Shown one piece after another: positions 13,934-22,821 of a stretch of 25,081 nt of DNA. Source of the stretch: Desulfobacula sp. Lineage in GTDB: Bacteria; Desulfobacterota; Desulfobacteria; Desulfobacterales; Desulfobacteraceae. Below the pieces are notes generated by a model. That model had not been told where the DNA came from. It saw only the letters and a program-made list of their open reading frames with translations, and searched no databases. The position numbers and the translations under genes are program-made. Position 1 is the stretch's first letter; each line of letters begins with the position of its first letter. Location of the stretch: positions 1 through 25,081 of the forward strand of contig JABIYQ010000381.1 in NCBI GenBank assembly GCA_018702715.1, written 5' to 3'.

Positions 13934-15400
13934 ATGGCTATGGTCAGAAATGGTTTAACTTGTGCTGTTGGAATAGGATTAAATATTTTTTCCCAGGATG
14001 AACTTGAAACAATTCATCGTGGGGCCTGCCACATTTTAAAGCATACGGGTGTGCTTGTGGAGATGGAAGAAGCTGTTGAACGTTTAGGCAGCGCAGGAGC
14101 TCAAGTTATAAAAAAAGGACCAAACTGGCTGGTCAAAATTCCTGAATGGATGGTCACAGAAAGCATAGCAAGTGTGGCAAAAAGTGTGACCTATTATGCC
14201 CGTGACCCTGAAAAAGATTTTTATATGGAAAAGGGTAATGTAGGATTTTCTACATTTGGTGAGCAGGTAAATCTTATTGATCTTGATACCAAGCTGTGCC
14301 GCAATACAACTAAAGAAGATTGCAACAATGTTTATCGGATTGTTGATGCTCTGGACGGACTAGCATGGTGTCAAAGAACTATTTGTCCCGGAGATAAAAA
14401 AGCTGCTTCTCAGGCTGTACACAATTTTGAATCTTTGATCACACACAACAGCAAACATATTACCATCGGCATGGTGGATAAGCGCAGCGTAGAAACCATC
14501 GTCAAGATGGCTGCAGCCGCAATGGGAGGAATGGACCAACTACGTGAACGACCCATATGCACCTGCTCATGCTGCGTTACAAGTCCCTTGACCCTTGCAA
14601 CTCAATGTTGCGAAACCCTTATAGCAGCCCTGGAAGCAGGAGTAAACGTAGATATAATGGCCATGGCTCTTTCCGGCGGAACAGGCCCGGTAACGCTTGC
14701 CGGTACAATTGTTCAGACCCTTGCCGAGCATCTTGGCGGACTGGTTCTTGCCCAGACGGTTAAAAAAGGATCTAATGTTTCCTTTGGTTCATGCAGCACT
14801 ATAATGGATTTGAAAACAGGACTGACTTCAGTGGGGGCTCCTGAATGGAGCATGGTGGGTACAGCCATTGCAAGGATGGCCCAATATTATGGTATTCCCT
14901 GTCGAATCGGTGCAGGAGTAAGTGATTCCAAGGTTCCCGATGCCCAGGCAGGGTATGAGTTTAGTTTTAACGTACTGCCTATTGCCCTGTCAGGAGCCAA
15001 TATGATTTTTGGGGCAGGAGGATTGGAAACAGGGTTGACCTTTGATTATGCCAAACTGATTATGGACCATGAATGCATCACAAATATCCATAAACTGATC
15101 AACGGAGTAACGATAGATAAAGAATCCATGGTGTTGAATCTCATAGATGAGATTGGTCCCGGCGGAAGCTATCTAACCCATGACCATACGTTTCAACATA
15201 CAAGAAGTCAGTCCCAGGGTATAGTATTTGACAGAAAAACCCGGGCACAATGGGTGCAATCCAGTAATGGTAAAGATCTCACAGAGATGGCTTATGAAAA
15301 GGCAAAAAATATATTGAAAAATCATATACCTTTGGCACTTTTATCCGGCGCAAAAGAAACAATTAAAGATCTGCTGGAGGAGTTTGAAGCTAATTTGTAG
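13934..15400 (+). CDS. MttB-family (COG5598) corrinoid-dependent methyltransferase, non-pyrrolysine type
   Basis: An upstream ATG (13922) exists, but ATG 13934 has GAGG six bases before it, giving 488 aa. The sequence matches the trimethylamine methyltransferase family: LERI-like N-terminal helices, the GGTGPVTLAGT strand-turn, GAPEWSMV, and SDSKVPDAQAGYE near 330-342. There is no in-frame TAG, so it does not encode pyrrolysine. It belongs to the larger non-Pyl group (as in MtgB for glycine betaine), which demethylates quaternary amines onto a corrinoid protein. A Cys-rich stretch at 209-226 (six Cys) is notable. It is followed after 30 bp by a UroD-fold methyltransferase. No corrinoid protein gene is in the window. 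The substrate is unknown. Confidence 0.88.
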   Translation: MAMVRNGLTCAVGIGLNIFSQDELETIHRGACHILKHTGVLVEMEEAVERLGSAGAQVIKKGPNWLVKIPEWMVTESIASVAKSVTYYARDPEKDFYMEKGNVGFSTFGEQVNLIDLDTKLCRNTTKEDCNNVYRIVDALDGLAWCQRTICPGDKKAASQAVHNFESLITHNSKHITIGMVDKRSVETIVKMAAAAMGGMDQLRERPICTCSCCVTSPLTLATQCCETLIAALEAGVNVDIMAMALSGGTGPVTLAGTIVQTLAEHLGGLVLAQTVKKGSNVSFGSCSTIMDLKTGLTSVGAPEWSMVGTAIARMAQYYGIPCRIGAGVSDSKVPDAQAGYEFSFNVLPIALSGANMIFGAGGLETGLTFDYAKLIMDHECITNIHKLINGVTIDKESMVLNLIDEIGPGGSYLTHDHTFQHTRSQSQGIVFDRKTRAQWVQSSNGKDLTEMAYEKAKNILKNHIPLALLSGAKETIKDLLEEFEANL

Positions 15401-15430
15401 GGTAACAATAAGAAACAATGGGTAATAATT

Positions 15431-16516
15431 ATGAATCTTGAAAAGAAATATTACCACTTTCAAAAAGGATATCAGAAAGCTGTAGATACTGTCACGGGAA
15501 CTTCTGACCGGGTGCCTGTATATGCCCAGATTTGTGAATTGCTGCCCCGGGAAATGAAGATTTCAGCCAAAGAGATTTTTCACGATGCAAAATCGTTGAA
15601 TATTGGAACATTTGATATTTGTGACAAATATGGTATTGACATCCATACAGTGGAATTAGACACTTATAATATTGAAGCTGAAGCAATTGGTCAGAAGTTA
15701 CGTTTCCACGATGATATCATGCCGGATATTGATCGGGCACATCCTCTTATCCAGGACGAAAGTGATATTAAAAAAATTGTCACTCCTGATTTTGACACGG
15801 CAGGAAGATGTTCCCTTGTTATTGACCTGTATAATATTTTTGAAGAACTGACAGGAGTCAATGCAAGCATTGCATTTTGCTCTCCCTTCAGCCTTGCAGC
15901 CAACATAAGGGGAATTGAAACTCTCATCATGGACATGTGTCTGAATCCAAAATTTGCCCATGAACTTATGACAAGGGTAACAGAAGAACTGCTCATTCCA
16001 TGGCTTGAGTATCTGAAAAATAAATTTCCCCATACTCCTGCTTTTATGGGTGCGGATGCACTGGCTTCTCTTCCCATTGTCAATATAAAGATTATGGATG
16101 AATTCATTGCTCCCTATGTTGAAAAGCTGCGTGAAGCAATCGGATCAACCGTTTGTGTACCCAATTGGACAGGGGAAAGATATGCAAAGAATCCAGAAGA
16201 AGTAATGGATATCCGTTTGCGGGTCAACCCTGTGTTTGTGGAAGGCCAGGACCCTGATGTTGAAGCCTTGGGCCCTGAATTTTATAAAGCCTATGCAGAA
16301 AAGCATGATCTTCCGCTGTTGCTGGGGGTGGGAGCTGCCTTTCTTAGAGCCGGCACTCCTGAAGAGGTGTTTAACAGGGTAAAACATTATGTAAAGGTTG
16401 GGGGAAAAAATGGTCGCCTGTGGTTTTACCTGTGCAATATTGCGCCGGGTACCCCGATGGAAAATATAAAAGCCGCTGTGTACGCCGTCCGTAAATACGG
16501 GAATAATGAAAACTGA
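15431..16516 (+). CDS. UroD-fold (MtaA/MtbA/CmuA-like) methyltransferase
   Basis: This 361-aa protein has the uroporphyrinogen-decarboxylase fold signatures seen in corrinoid:thiol methyltransferases: DRVPV near 26-30, the CSPFSLAANIRG helix (150-161), FIAPYVEKLREAI, and the C-terminal CNIAPGTPMENIKA (335-348). In MtaA/MtbA a zinc site is formed by H-x-C in the strand after this helix and a Cys near the C-terminal motif. Here the aligned strand reads VCVPNWTG (241-248), with no H-x-C, while C335 is kept. It would accept the methyl group from the corrinoid in the MttB system, but the acceptor may not be a zinc-bound thiol. The ribosome site is weak. It ends five bases from the convergent aminotransferase gene. 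Confidence 0.85.
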   Translation: MNLEKKYYHFQKGYQKAVDTVTGTSDRVPVYAQICELLPREMKISAKEIFHDAKSLNIGTFDICDKYGIDIHTVELDTYNIEAEAIGQKLRFHDDIMPDIDRAHPLIQDESDIKKIVTPDFDTAGRCSLVIDLYNIFEELTGVNASIAFCSPFSLAANIRGIETLIMDMCLNPKFAHELMTRVTEELLIPWLEYLKNKFPHTPAFMGADALASLPIVNIKIMDEFIAPYVEKLREAIGSTVCVPNWTGERYAKNPEEVMDIRLRVNPVFVEGQDPDVEALGPEFYKAYAEKHDLPLLLGVGAAFLRAGTPEEVFNRVKHYVKVGGKNGRLWFYLCNIAPGTPMENIKAAVYAVRKYGNNEN

Positions 16517-16521
16517 TCAGG

Positions 16522-17775
16522 CTATCTAAAAATAGTAGTCAGTGCATCAATGAGACGCATGGTGTCTTCCTCTGAGTTATAATGGGCAAAACTCAATCTT
16601 AGGACACCATCATTGGTATCTATGCCCAACGCTTTCAATACTCTATATGCATAAAAATGACCATTTTTTGCAGCGATACCTTTTTTAGCTAATAATGAGG
16701 CGAGCAAAGACGATGAATGGGTGGATGAAATCAAGGAGATATTTGCTTCACGGCCTTTTATGCTTGATTTTCCGATGATTCTCAACGGCAATTGATTGAG
16801 CGCTTTGATTAATATTTTACAAAGAGACAGCTCGTGTTGATTCATAATGCTTGAAACTTTTGATGCTTTGTGGTTCAGGCTCTCATCAGAATAGCCAAAA
16901 TGGTGATCATAAAGTGTCTGAAAAAAATCGCCTATCCCGGAAAGAGCTGCAATTAAAGCGTGATCAGGTCCTGCTGCATCTAAACGAGCCCAGGGATTGT
17001 CAATATTAAAAAAATGACATTGAGGTGCCAGCTGGTCCATAAAATCCGGGGCTATATACATGATACCCAAATGTGTTCCAAAGGTTTTATAGGTGCTGAA
17101 GCAATAGGCATCCGGTTCAGCCGATGAGATATCAGGCCATCTATGGGGTGCATAGGAAACACCGTCAATGATCACTTTTGCCCCGAAATTATGCCCTAAA
17201 CGAATAATTTCCTGAATAGGATTTACCGTTCCAATAATATTAGAGCTGTGTGTCACACACACAATTTTTGTTCGCTTATTCAGGAGTTTTTCAAATTGGG
17301 CAAGCTCAAGCTCACCATCTTCTGCATTGATCCGCCAAAAATGCAGGGTTGCACCTGTTTTTTGAGCCACTCTTTCCCAGGCACCAATGTTTGCCTCATG
17401 GTCTTGTTCAGAGACAATGATCTCATCCCCCATCTTAAGAAAGGCCATACAAGCAATGCTGAGTGTATTGATATTCTGAGTCGTTGATGGGCCAAGGGTA
17501 AGTGTTTCTTTTGGTACGCCTAATAGCTCTGAAATAACACTGCGACCTGTATCCATTTGTTCACCGGCAGCTGCGGCAAGTGCGTTATCACCATAGGGTT
17601 GAACTTTGTTGGCTTGATAAAATCGGGTTAATTTATCGACTACGGAACTGCATGCAAAGGTCCCGCCTGCATTATCAAAAAAACTCCATTGCTTTGATTG
17701 ATCCAATTTAAAAAAAGGAAATTGCCGGCGTGCAAAATTCACATCGAAATTTTTTTGATCGACTTTAGATTTCAT
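16522..17775 (-). CDS. Cysteine-desulfurase-like class V aminotransferase
   Basis: This 417-aa PLP enzyme of fold type I has FFDNAGG near the N-terminus, H126 in SEQDHEAN (stacks on PLP), D204 in IIDGVSYAPH (pyridine N contact) and K230 in CFSTYKTFGTH (Schiff-base lysine). This matches the cysteine-desulfurase-like group that lacks the usual SufS/IscS C-terminal Cys loop. I see no obvious catalytic Cys near 330-370, so true desulfurase activity is doubtful. An amino-acid lyase or aminotransferase role is equally possible. The ATG overlaps the end of the ketopantoate-reductase-like gene (ATGA), so they are coupled. It is the last gene of the minus-strand set. Confidence 0.88.
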   Translation of the reverse strand: MKSKVDQKNFDVNFARRQFPFFKLDQSKQWSFFDNAGGTFACSSVVDKLTRFYQANKVQPYGDNALAAAAGEQMDTGRSVISELLGVPKETLTLGPSTTQNINTLSIACMAFLKMGDEIIVSEQDHEANIGAWERVAQKTGATLHFWRINAEDGELELAQFEKLLNKRTKIVCVTHSSNIIGTVNPIQEIIRLGHNFGAKVIIDGVSYAPHRWPDISSAEPDAYCFSTYKTFGTHLGIMYIAPDFMDQLAPQCHFFNIDNPWARLDAAGPDHALIAALSGIGDFFQTLYDHHFGYSDESLNHKASKVSSIMNQHELSLCKILIKALNQLPLRIIGKSSIKGREANISLISSTHSSSLLASLLAKKGIAAKNGHFYAYRVLKALGIDTNDGVLRLSFAHYNSEEDTMRLIDALTTIFR

Positions 17776-18752
17776 AAATATAATTTTTCCTTATTTTCAC
17801 ATTGTTGCTCCAAAACACGAATAATTTGGAGGCAGGCTTGATTAGCAGGGGTTTGTACGTCATGAGTTTTGCCCAATTCAACTACTTTCCCTCCAAAAAT
17901 CCCAACTTCGGTTTTGCGTCCTGCCTCAATATCCTGAAGCATTGACGTTTTTCCCTGGGAAGATAGAACATTTAGAAATAGATACCATTCTTTTATATCA
18001 TGGTCAGTCAGATTAACACCCATAACATCTGTCAATGCAATGACTTCTTTCATCAAAGCTTCCATTAAACCCTGGGCATCCAAAGATGTCTGGAAAACGC
18101 CATAGCTTGCTTTCATAACAGCAGATGCCTGGTTCATCCCAACATTGATCATGAATTTCCACCACATAATCCGGATCATATCTTTGGGAGTTTCATAAAC
18201 GATTTTTGCCCTGTCAAATGCCTCTTGAACGTACAGAACACGTTGGCTTAAATGAGTATTGTCAGCTTGCCCAAAAAAGTGTTTGCCCGGCTTGGTATAA
18301 GTTGTCCGGTTGCTGCCTTCCCGTACAGCATCTATTGCAACAGAAATAGCATATAGCACTTTTTCTTTGCCATAGATGGAGCCAATATATTCTTCACTTT
18401 CAAGACCATTCATGACGGATATAATGGTGGTTGAATCGCTTATAAGTTTTTCTAAACCTTGAACTGCTTTTTCAAGATGATAATGTTTTAAGGCCACAAT
18501 AATCAGATCGACAGCAGAAATGGCTTCATCCGGGTGGATTACAGGGATTGCATAAGATTTTCCATTAACAATTAAACCATTGGTTTTGAGTTTTTCCAAA
18601 CGCCGGCCTTTAGCAATTAATACAGTTGAAAAGCCGGCCGTATCAAAAAATCTGCTTGCAAAATAAGAACCCATTGCTCCGGCTCCAATAATTGCTACCT
18701 TTTTAATTTTTTTAAAATCAATTGTATCTTTTTCAAAATTTGACCCTGCCAT
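17772..18752 (-). CDS. Ketopantoate-reductase-like NAD(P)-dependent dehydrogenase (ApbA/PanE family)
   Basis: This 326-aa protein has an N-terminal Rossmann motif VAIIGAGAMGSYFASRF preceded by a 15-residue extension. The family core IMWWKFMINVGMNQ follows, in which the K is the expected catalytic lysine, then a helical C-terminal domain with the GRKTEVGIFGG segment. True PanE reduces 2-oxopantoate for CoA synthesis, but this family includes many 2-oxoacid reductases with other substrates. The catabolic-looking neighbourhood makes pantothenate synthesis unlikely. ATG 18752 follows AAGGAG. It overlaps the aminotransferase gene by four bases and starts 25 bp after the symporter gene. Confidence 0.9.
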   Translation of the reverse strand: MAGSNFEKDTIDFKKIKKVAIIGAGAMGSYFASRFFDTAGFSTVLIAKGRRLEKLKTNGLIVNGKSYAIPVIHPDEAISAVDLIIVALKHYHLEKAVQGLEKLISDSTTIISVMNGLESEEYIGSIYGKEKVLYAISVAIDAVREGSNRTTYTKPGKHFFGQADNTHLSQRVLYVQEAFDRAKIVYETPKDMIRIMWWKFMINVGMNQASAVMKASYGVFQTSLDAQGLMEALMKEVIALTDVMGVNLTDHDIKEWYLFLNVLSSQGKTSMLQDIEAGRKTEVGIFGGKVVELGKTHDVQTPANQACLQIIRVLEQQCENKEKLYL

Positions 18753-18777
18753 TATATCTCCTTGCTATGGGTTGTTT

Positions 18778-20157
18778 TTATTTTTTAATTAATATTTTTG
18801 TTTCTTCCATGGTATCTCCAAGTTTATAGGGGATAAACAGGATGAAACCCATTATACAGGACAAAGCACAGATAATCCAGATAACACTGACACCAAAAGA
18901 GTTTTCAGGGCTGTATCCAAATATGGAAAAGGTAGTTGTCAGAATAATGGAACAAAAAGCCCAGCCTGTTTTTCTCACAATACCGTATATTCCGAAATAA
19001 ATGGCCTCCGTCCTTGTCCCTTTCTTGAGTTCACCGTAATCAGTAAGATCGGAAATAAGTCCCAGGGAAGCTGTAAACATTCCCCCCATGGGTATGGCGG
19101 CAATGGGCAGGATAATGATGGCCTGGATATAAGGAGAAAAAATATTAATTCTGCCGATAAAAAAGCTCAAGCAAAAACCCAGAGCCATTAAACCGATGAT
19201 AAAGCGCATGACACTTCTTTTGGGATATTTATTCAAAAGAAAATACCACAAAGGTATGGACAGTGCCATGAGCAGGATTACCTCACCCATGAGCACGGAT
19301 GCGGCTGATTTTGGTTGCCCCAGAACCAGGGTGGTCATATAGGGAACATTCATGAGCATGAGCTGGTAGGTCAGCTGTACAAACATGATCATGCCGCAAA
19401 AGGAAAGTACCTGTTTGTCTTTAAACACCTCTTTAAAAGTCTTAATAAAGCCTTTTTTATCTGTCGCCTCTTTGGGCGGGATATAATTTTCCTTGACCCC
19501 GTACAGGCTCAGTCCTCCTGCCACAAAGGCAAAAGATCCCAATATTAATGCCATGACAAACGGGCTGTATGTATCAATGAGCATTCCAGACAGGCCACCG
19601 CCTACTATGGCCCCCAATGTGCCCAGAACAATACCCACGGAAACGACTTTTATGCGTTGATCATTTTTTTGACTCAACTCTGGAAGCGTGGCAAGCCAGG
19701 GGATGAGGAATCCTGTATAGGCCCAATAATAAAAAAACAGGACCAGTCCAAGATAAACTGCATTGACAATGCTTGTCCCCTCAACGGGGGGACGCCAGGC
19801 CAGGACAAAGAAAATAAACAGTAGCGGTCCGGACACAAAGATAAAAGGTTTTCTACGGCCCCACCGGGAATGAGTCCTGTCACTCATATACCCCACAAAA
19901 GGATCAGTGAACGCATCCAGTATCCGTCCTGCGGCCAGGATAAAACCAAAGAGGCCTAAAGAAACATATTGGACAGCATGGGCGCTTTCCGGCGGTGTAT
20001 AAAAATAGGGCAGCCAGGCATAAAGTATGGTGTCATACAGGTTAAAGGCAAAACCGGCCAGGTTATATAAAAGGATGGTCCCAAGGGAAAGTTTAACCGA
20101 CTTTTTCATGATTCCATTTTTTAGGATTGACCTTTCCTTTGAATTTGAATCCGGCAT
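18778..20157 (-). CDS. MFS symporter, GPH (glycoside-pentoside-hexuronide) type
   Basis: This 459-aa protein has about 12 membrane segments and the GPH/MelB loop signature RILDAFTDPFVGYMSDRT followed by SRWGRRKPFIF, which carries the conserved cation and sugar-coupling Asp residues. Members cotransport sugars, glycosides or related solutes with Na+ or H+. ATG 20157 is supported by AAAGGGG. An internal ATG at 20109 has a poorer site. It lies 69 bp downstream of the propeller gene, a gap filled by a short degenerate tandem repeat. It is the only transporter in the five-gene set, so it probably imports the substrate of the linked enzymes (inference). Confidence 0.9.
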   Translation of the reverse strand: MPDSNSKERSILKNGIMKKSVKLSLGTILLYNLAGFAFNLYDTILYAWLPYFYTPPESAHAVQYVSLGLFGFILAAGRILDAFTDPFVGYMSDRTHSRWGRRKPFIFVSGPLLFIFFVLAWRPPVEGTSIVNAVYLGLVLFFYYWAYTGFLIPWLATLPELSQKNDQRIKVVSVGIVLGTLGAIVGGGLSGMLIDTYSPFVMALILGSFAFVAGGLSLYGVKENYIPPKEATDKKGFIKTFKEVFKDKQVLSFCGMIMFVQLTYQLMLMNVPYMTTLVLGQPKSAASVLMGEVILLMALSIPLWYFLLNKYPKRSVMRFIIGLMALGFCLSFFIGRINIFSPYIQAIIILPIAAIPMGGMFTASLGLISDLTDYGELKKGTRTEAIYFGIYGIVRKTGWAFCSIILTTTFSIFGYSPENSFGVSVIWIICALSCIMGFILFIPYKLGDTMEETKILIKK

Positions 20158-20172
20158 TATTTTTCCCCTTTA

Positions 20173-20232
20173 GCTTGTCTGGCTTTGCTTGTCTGACCTG
20201 GTTTGTTTGACCTGGTTTGCTTGGTCTTATTT
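20173..20232. repeat. Degenerate short tandem repeat between the propeller and symporter genes
   Basis: About four imperfect units of 14-18 bp built on GCTTGTCTG-ACCTGGTTT (for example TGACCTGGTTTG twice, 16 bp apart) fill the gap and end at the propeller stop codon. It probably arose by slippage. It lies just upstream of the symporter ribosome site. Confidence 0.6.
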
Positions 20233-22770
20233 GTCCACATTGGTTTCAACCTTGAAAACAGGATAGGTATCCACCATGATATAGCCCCGAATATCTCCGG
20301 ATAGGACAATCTCATTATATTCAAGAATAATGGCGGTGGCAAATCCAAGATTGTCTTTTTTAACTATGGTTTTACGGGCATAATTGGCTGCAATGTGCTG
20401 GTTGGTTCTGGCATTAATCAAAAGGATTCCAAACACATGATCTTTTGTTTTAAGCCGGCAATTGGAAAATTTTGCAGATGCAGAGTTTTCCTCTATTTTA
20501 AGATCCACATGGCCTTCAATTAAAGGGCCTGTGACATGGCCTGGATTCCATAGATCCAGGTTCAGGCCGCCACAGATATGCATGAGACCGGTTTTAATAT
20601 CCGACATACCCATGAGTTTGAGAAATTTCCCATACATCTTGATTTTGTCACATTGGGTGATGGCATTTAAGGCACCTTTTTTTAATACCTTTCCGGTCTG
20701 GGGATCGACCCGTGTTGCAATTCTGTACAAAGCAAAGGGCATGTCCCATGATCCCACAAAACTGAGCATAAACCCTTCATAATTATACAGAGTCAAAAGT
20801 CCGCTGTCATAGGCCATGTTCAGGACATAAACATCCTTTAAATCTGGATTCACAACGGTTTTACCATTTGCTTCATCCAGTCTGCCGGGCACAACCCAGA
20901 GAATGGCATTGTGTCCGCAGTTTTCAACTATACCAGCCAGGTAATGAAGAGAATCAAATCCGATCTGATTGTAAGAGGGGAGCATGGTTGGGCTGGGACA
21001 ACAAAGCCGGCTGATTTCAAAAACAGTGGAAGGATCTGTTGACTTTTTAGGAATGTCATAGGGCATGGGCAGTTTGTCCGGACCGTTTTTAAGCTCTTTG
21101 TAAGGCGCCACCTGAAATTTGAATCCATCCACATGGAAGTTTGATTTTTTGCCTCCAAAAAACTTTAGGCCCAGACGTCTCAGCCGGGTAATGAAATTGC
21201 ATTGGATGCGAATGTCAAGTATACCTCCTTCAGGACCGGCCCATGTTTCTTTTGGGATAAGGGTGATGAATTTGCGATTGGCAGAGACGTTGATCCGGGC
21301 TTGTCTGTCCCCCGTAAAAGAAACCTTAAGACTTTTAATATCAATTGCAGACAAAAGGGTTTTGTCATCTTCTCTGACCATATGAGTGAGCATGATAGGA
21401 TCATTGGCATCTATTTTTTCAGGCAATTCATTGAATAGGCTGCCAAATTTGTTTACATAAAAAAAATGACAGCCGTTTCTTGGAAGAGTTATTTCAGAAG
21501 TAAGAACAGACCGTTTGTCCTTTTGGCCCGCTTTGGTCAAGGGATAATCATAGGGAATATAAAAAATAACCCCGTTTTCCCCGGCAATGCAGATCCCGTT
21601 TTCTCCCAGGGCCGGGGACCCGTTCAAATCATTGCGATCCCCGTCAATGCATTGATAGGCCCACCTGAAACCGCCGTCTTTATTAATACAATAAAGCCTT
21701 CCTTCACCTGATCCAAAATAGATGTGATCCCTTGCATCCACCACTGGAGATGACCGGATGGGTTCCCGGGTGTCAAAGGTCCAGATGGGTTTTCCCGTGT
21801 CCGGGTCCAGGCCATAGACAGTACCATCACAGGAAGCCTGGACAATAGTACCGCAGGATAATTGGGCAGGGCTGCCATAGATATGGTCGCGACAGCCAAA
21901 GGACCAGAGCTGTTTCCCATTTTTCTGGGACATTGCCCTTAATATACCGTCAAACCCGCCGACTATAACAGCCCCGTCCGGATGATTTGAGGTGAGCATG
22001 GAAGAGGCGGAAATAGTGCCAAGACCTCCTGAGGTCCAGATCTTTTTCCCTGTGCCTGCCTTGAAACAGAAAAAATTAATTGCCGCAATAAAACAGGAAC
22101 CAAAGAAAATACGGTCGGTATCCGTGTTCACGGCCGGGCAGGACCAGATCATCTCATTGCTTAAAAAGCGGGTACTGGATTTTCCCGTGTCCCGATCTAT
22201 GCCATAAACCAGGTAGTTGTCGTTTGGGGCAAGGATGGTGCCGTCTTTCAGCATGGCCATATTGCCCTCAAACCAGTTTAAATTATAGGTTTTAATATTA
22301 AATATTTCTTCCACTTCTTTTGTGGAATGGGCCTTGAATTTCCAGATCTGAGTTCCATTGTTCCGGTCCAGGCAGTATACATGCCCGTCCCCTGATCCGA
22401 AATAAACCCTTTGTCTGTCATCCAGCAATGCAGAAGAATCAATGATCTCTTTTGTAGCAAACCGCCATTTTAACCGGCCCTGTTCTGTGATGGCATAAAA
22501 ATAATGGTCTGCAGATCCAATATAGATCGTCCCTTCATGGTCAATGACGGGGGAACTGAAAATTCCCTTGCCTGTTTGATATTCCCAGGGAAGCCTGTCC
22601 GAGATTTTGGGTTCTACCTTTGAGCGGCCATTTTGCAGTGCATTGCCTCTGAATTTTGGCCAGGGACTTTTGGAGTCCAGGGGCAGATCCTGTGGTTCGT
22701 TTTTTTTTGGAAGCAGATTTGCCTTGGGTTGGGGAAGTTTGATACAGCGTTTTATAAGATCCTTTATCAT
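20227..22770 (-). CDS. PQQ-type beta-propeller protein with a large unrecognised C-terminal region
   Basis: The frame extends to a TTG at 22806, but ATG 22770 has a strong GGAGG site, giving 847 aa. Residues about 38-408 form an eight-bladed propeller of PQQ/BamB-like repeats. I count eight blades with the xSSPxx...xxYxGSxDGxxYxxD...G...W motif, beginning WPKFRGNALQNG. Residues about 409-847 match no family I know. They carry one Cys-rich patch (RLCCPSP) and mixed alpha/beta character with the HICGGLNLDLWNPGHVTGP segment. There is no signal peptide, so it should be cytoplasmic, unlike BamB or PQQ dehydrogenases. Its position between a hydrolase and a symporter suggests a catabolic or sensing role, but no function is assigned. 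Confidence 0.8.
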   Translation of the reverse strand: MIKDLIKRCIKLPQPKANLLPKKNEPQDLPLDSKSPWPKFRGNALQNGRSKVEPKISDRLPWEYQTGKGIFSSPVIDHEGTIYIGSADHYFYAITEQGRLKWRFATKEIIDSSALLDDRQRVYFGSGDGHVYCLDRNNGTQIWKFKAHSTKEVEEIFNIKTYNLNWFEGNMAMLKDGTILAPNDNYLVYGIDRDTGKSSTRFLSNEMIWSCPAVNTDTDRIFFGSCFIAAINFFCFKAGTGKKIWTSGGLGTISASSMLTSNHPDGAVIVGGFDGILRAMSQKNGKQLWSFGCRDHIYGSPAQLSCGTIVQASCDGTVYGLDPDTGKPIWTFDTREPIRSSPVVDARDHIYFGSGEGRLYCINKDGGFRWAYQCIDGDRNDLNGSPALGENGICIAGENGVIFYIPYDYPLTKAGQKDKRSVLTSEITLPRNGCHFFYVNKFGSLFNELPEKIDANDPIMLTHMVREDDKTLLSAIDIKSLKVSFTGDRQARINVSANRKFITLIPKETWAGPEGGILDIRIQCNFITRLRRLGLKFFGGKKSNFHVDGFKFQVAPYKELKNGPDKLPMPYDIPKKSTDPSTVFEISRLCCPSPTMLPSYNQIGFDSLHYLAGIVENCGHNAILWVVPGRLDEANGKTVVNPDLKDVYVLNMAYDSGLLTLYNYEGFMLSFVGSWDMPFALYRIATRVDPQTGKVLKKGALNAITQCDKIKMYGKFLKLMGMSDIKTGLMHICGGLNLDLWNPGHVTGPLIEGHVDLKIEENSASAKFSNCRLKTKDHVFGILLINARTNQHIAANYARKTIVKKDNLGFATAIILEYNEIVLSGDIRGYIMVDTYPVFKVETNVDK

Positions 22771-22821
22771 GATACCTCCGTGGCGTTTCACTGACCCGTT
22801 TTTCAAATATTATGGCAATAT

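Noticed and set aside
13934..15400. Pyrrolysine-containing MttB
   Set aside because: The full family length is read with no internal TAG, so pyrrolysine is not needed.
17772..18752. Pantothenate biosynthesis panE
   Set aside because: No other pantothenate genes are present and the gene is coupled to a PLP enzyme in a catabolic-looking set, so I give only the family name.
20157..20348. 63-codon frame between propeller and symporter genes
   Set aside because: Its C-terminal part is just the translated tandem repeat, and the rest overlaps the propeller gene in another frame.
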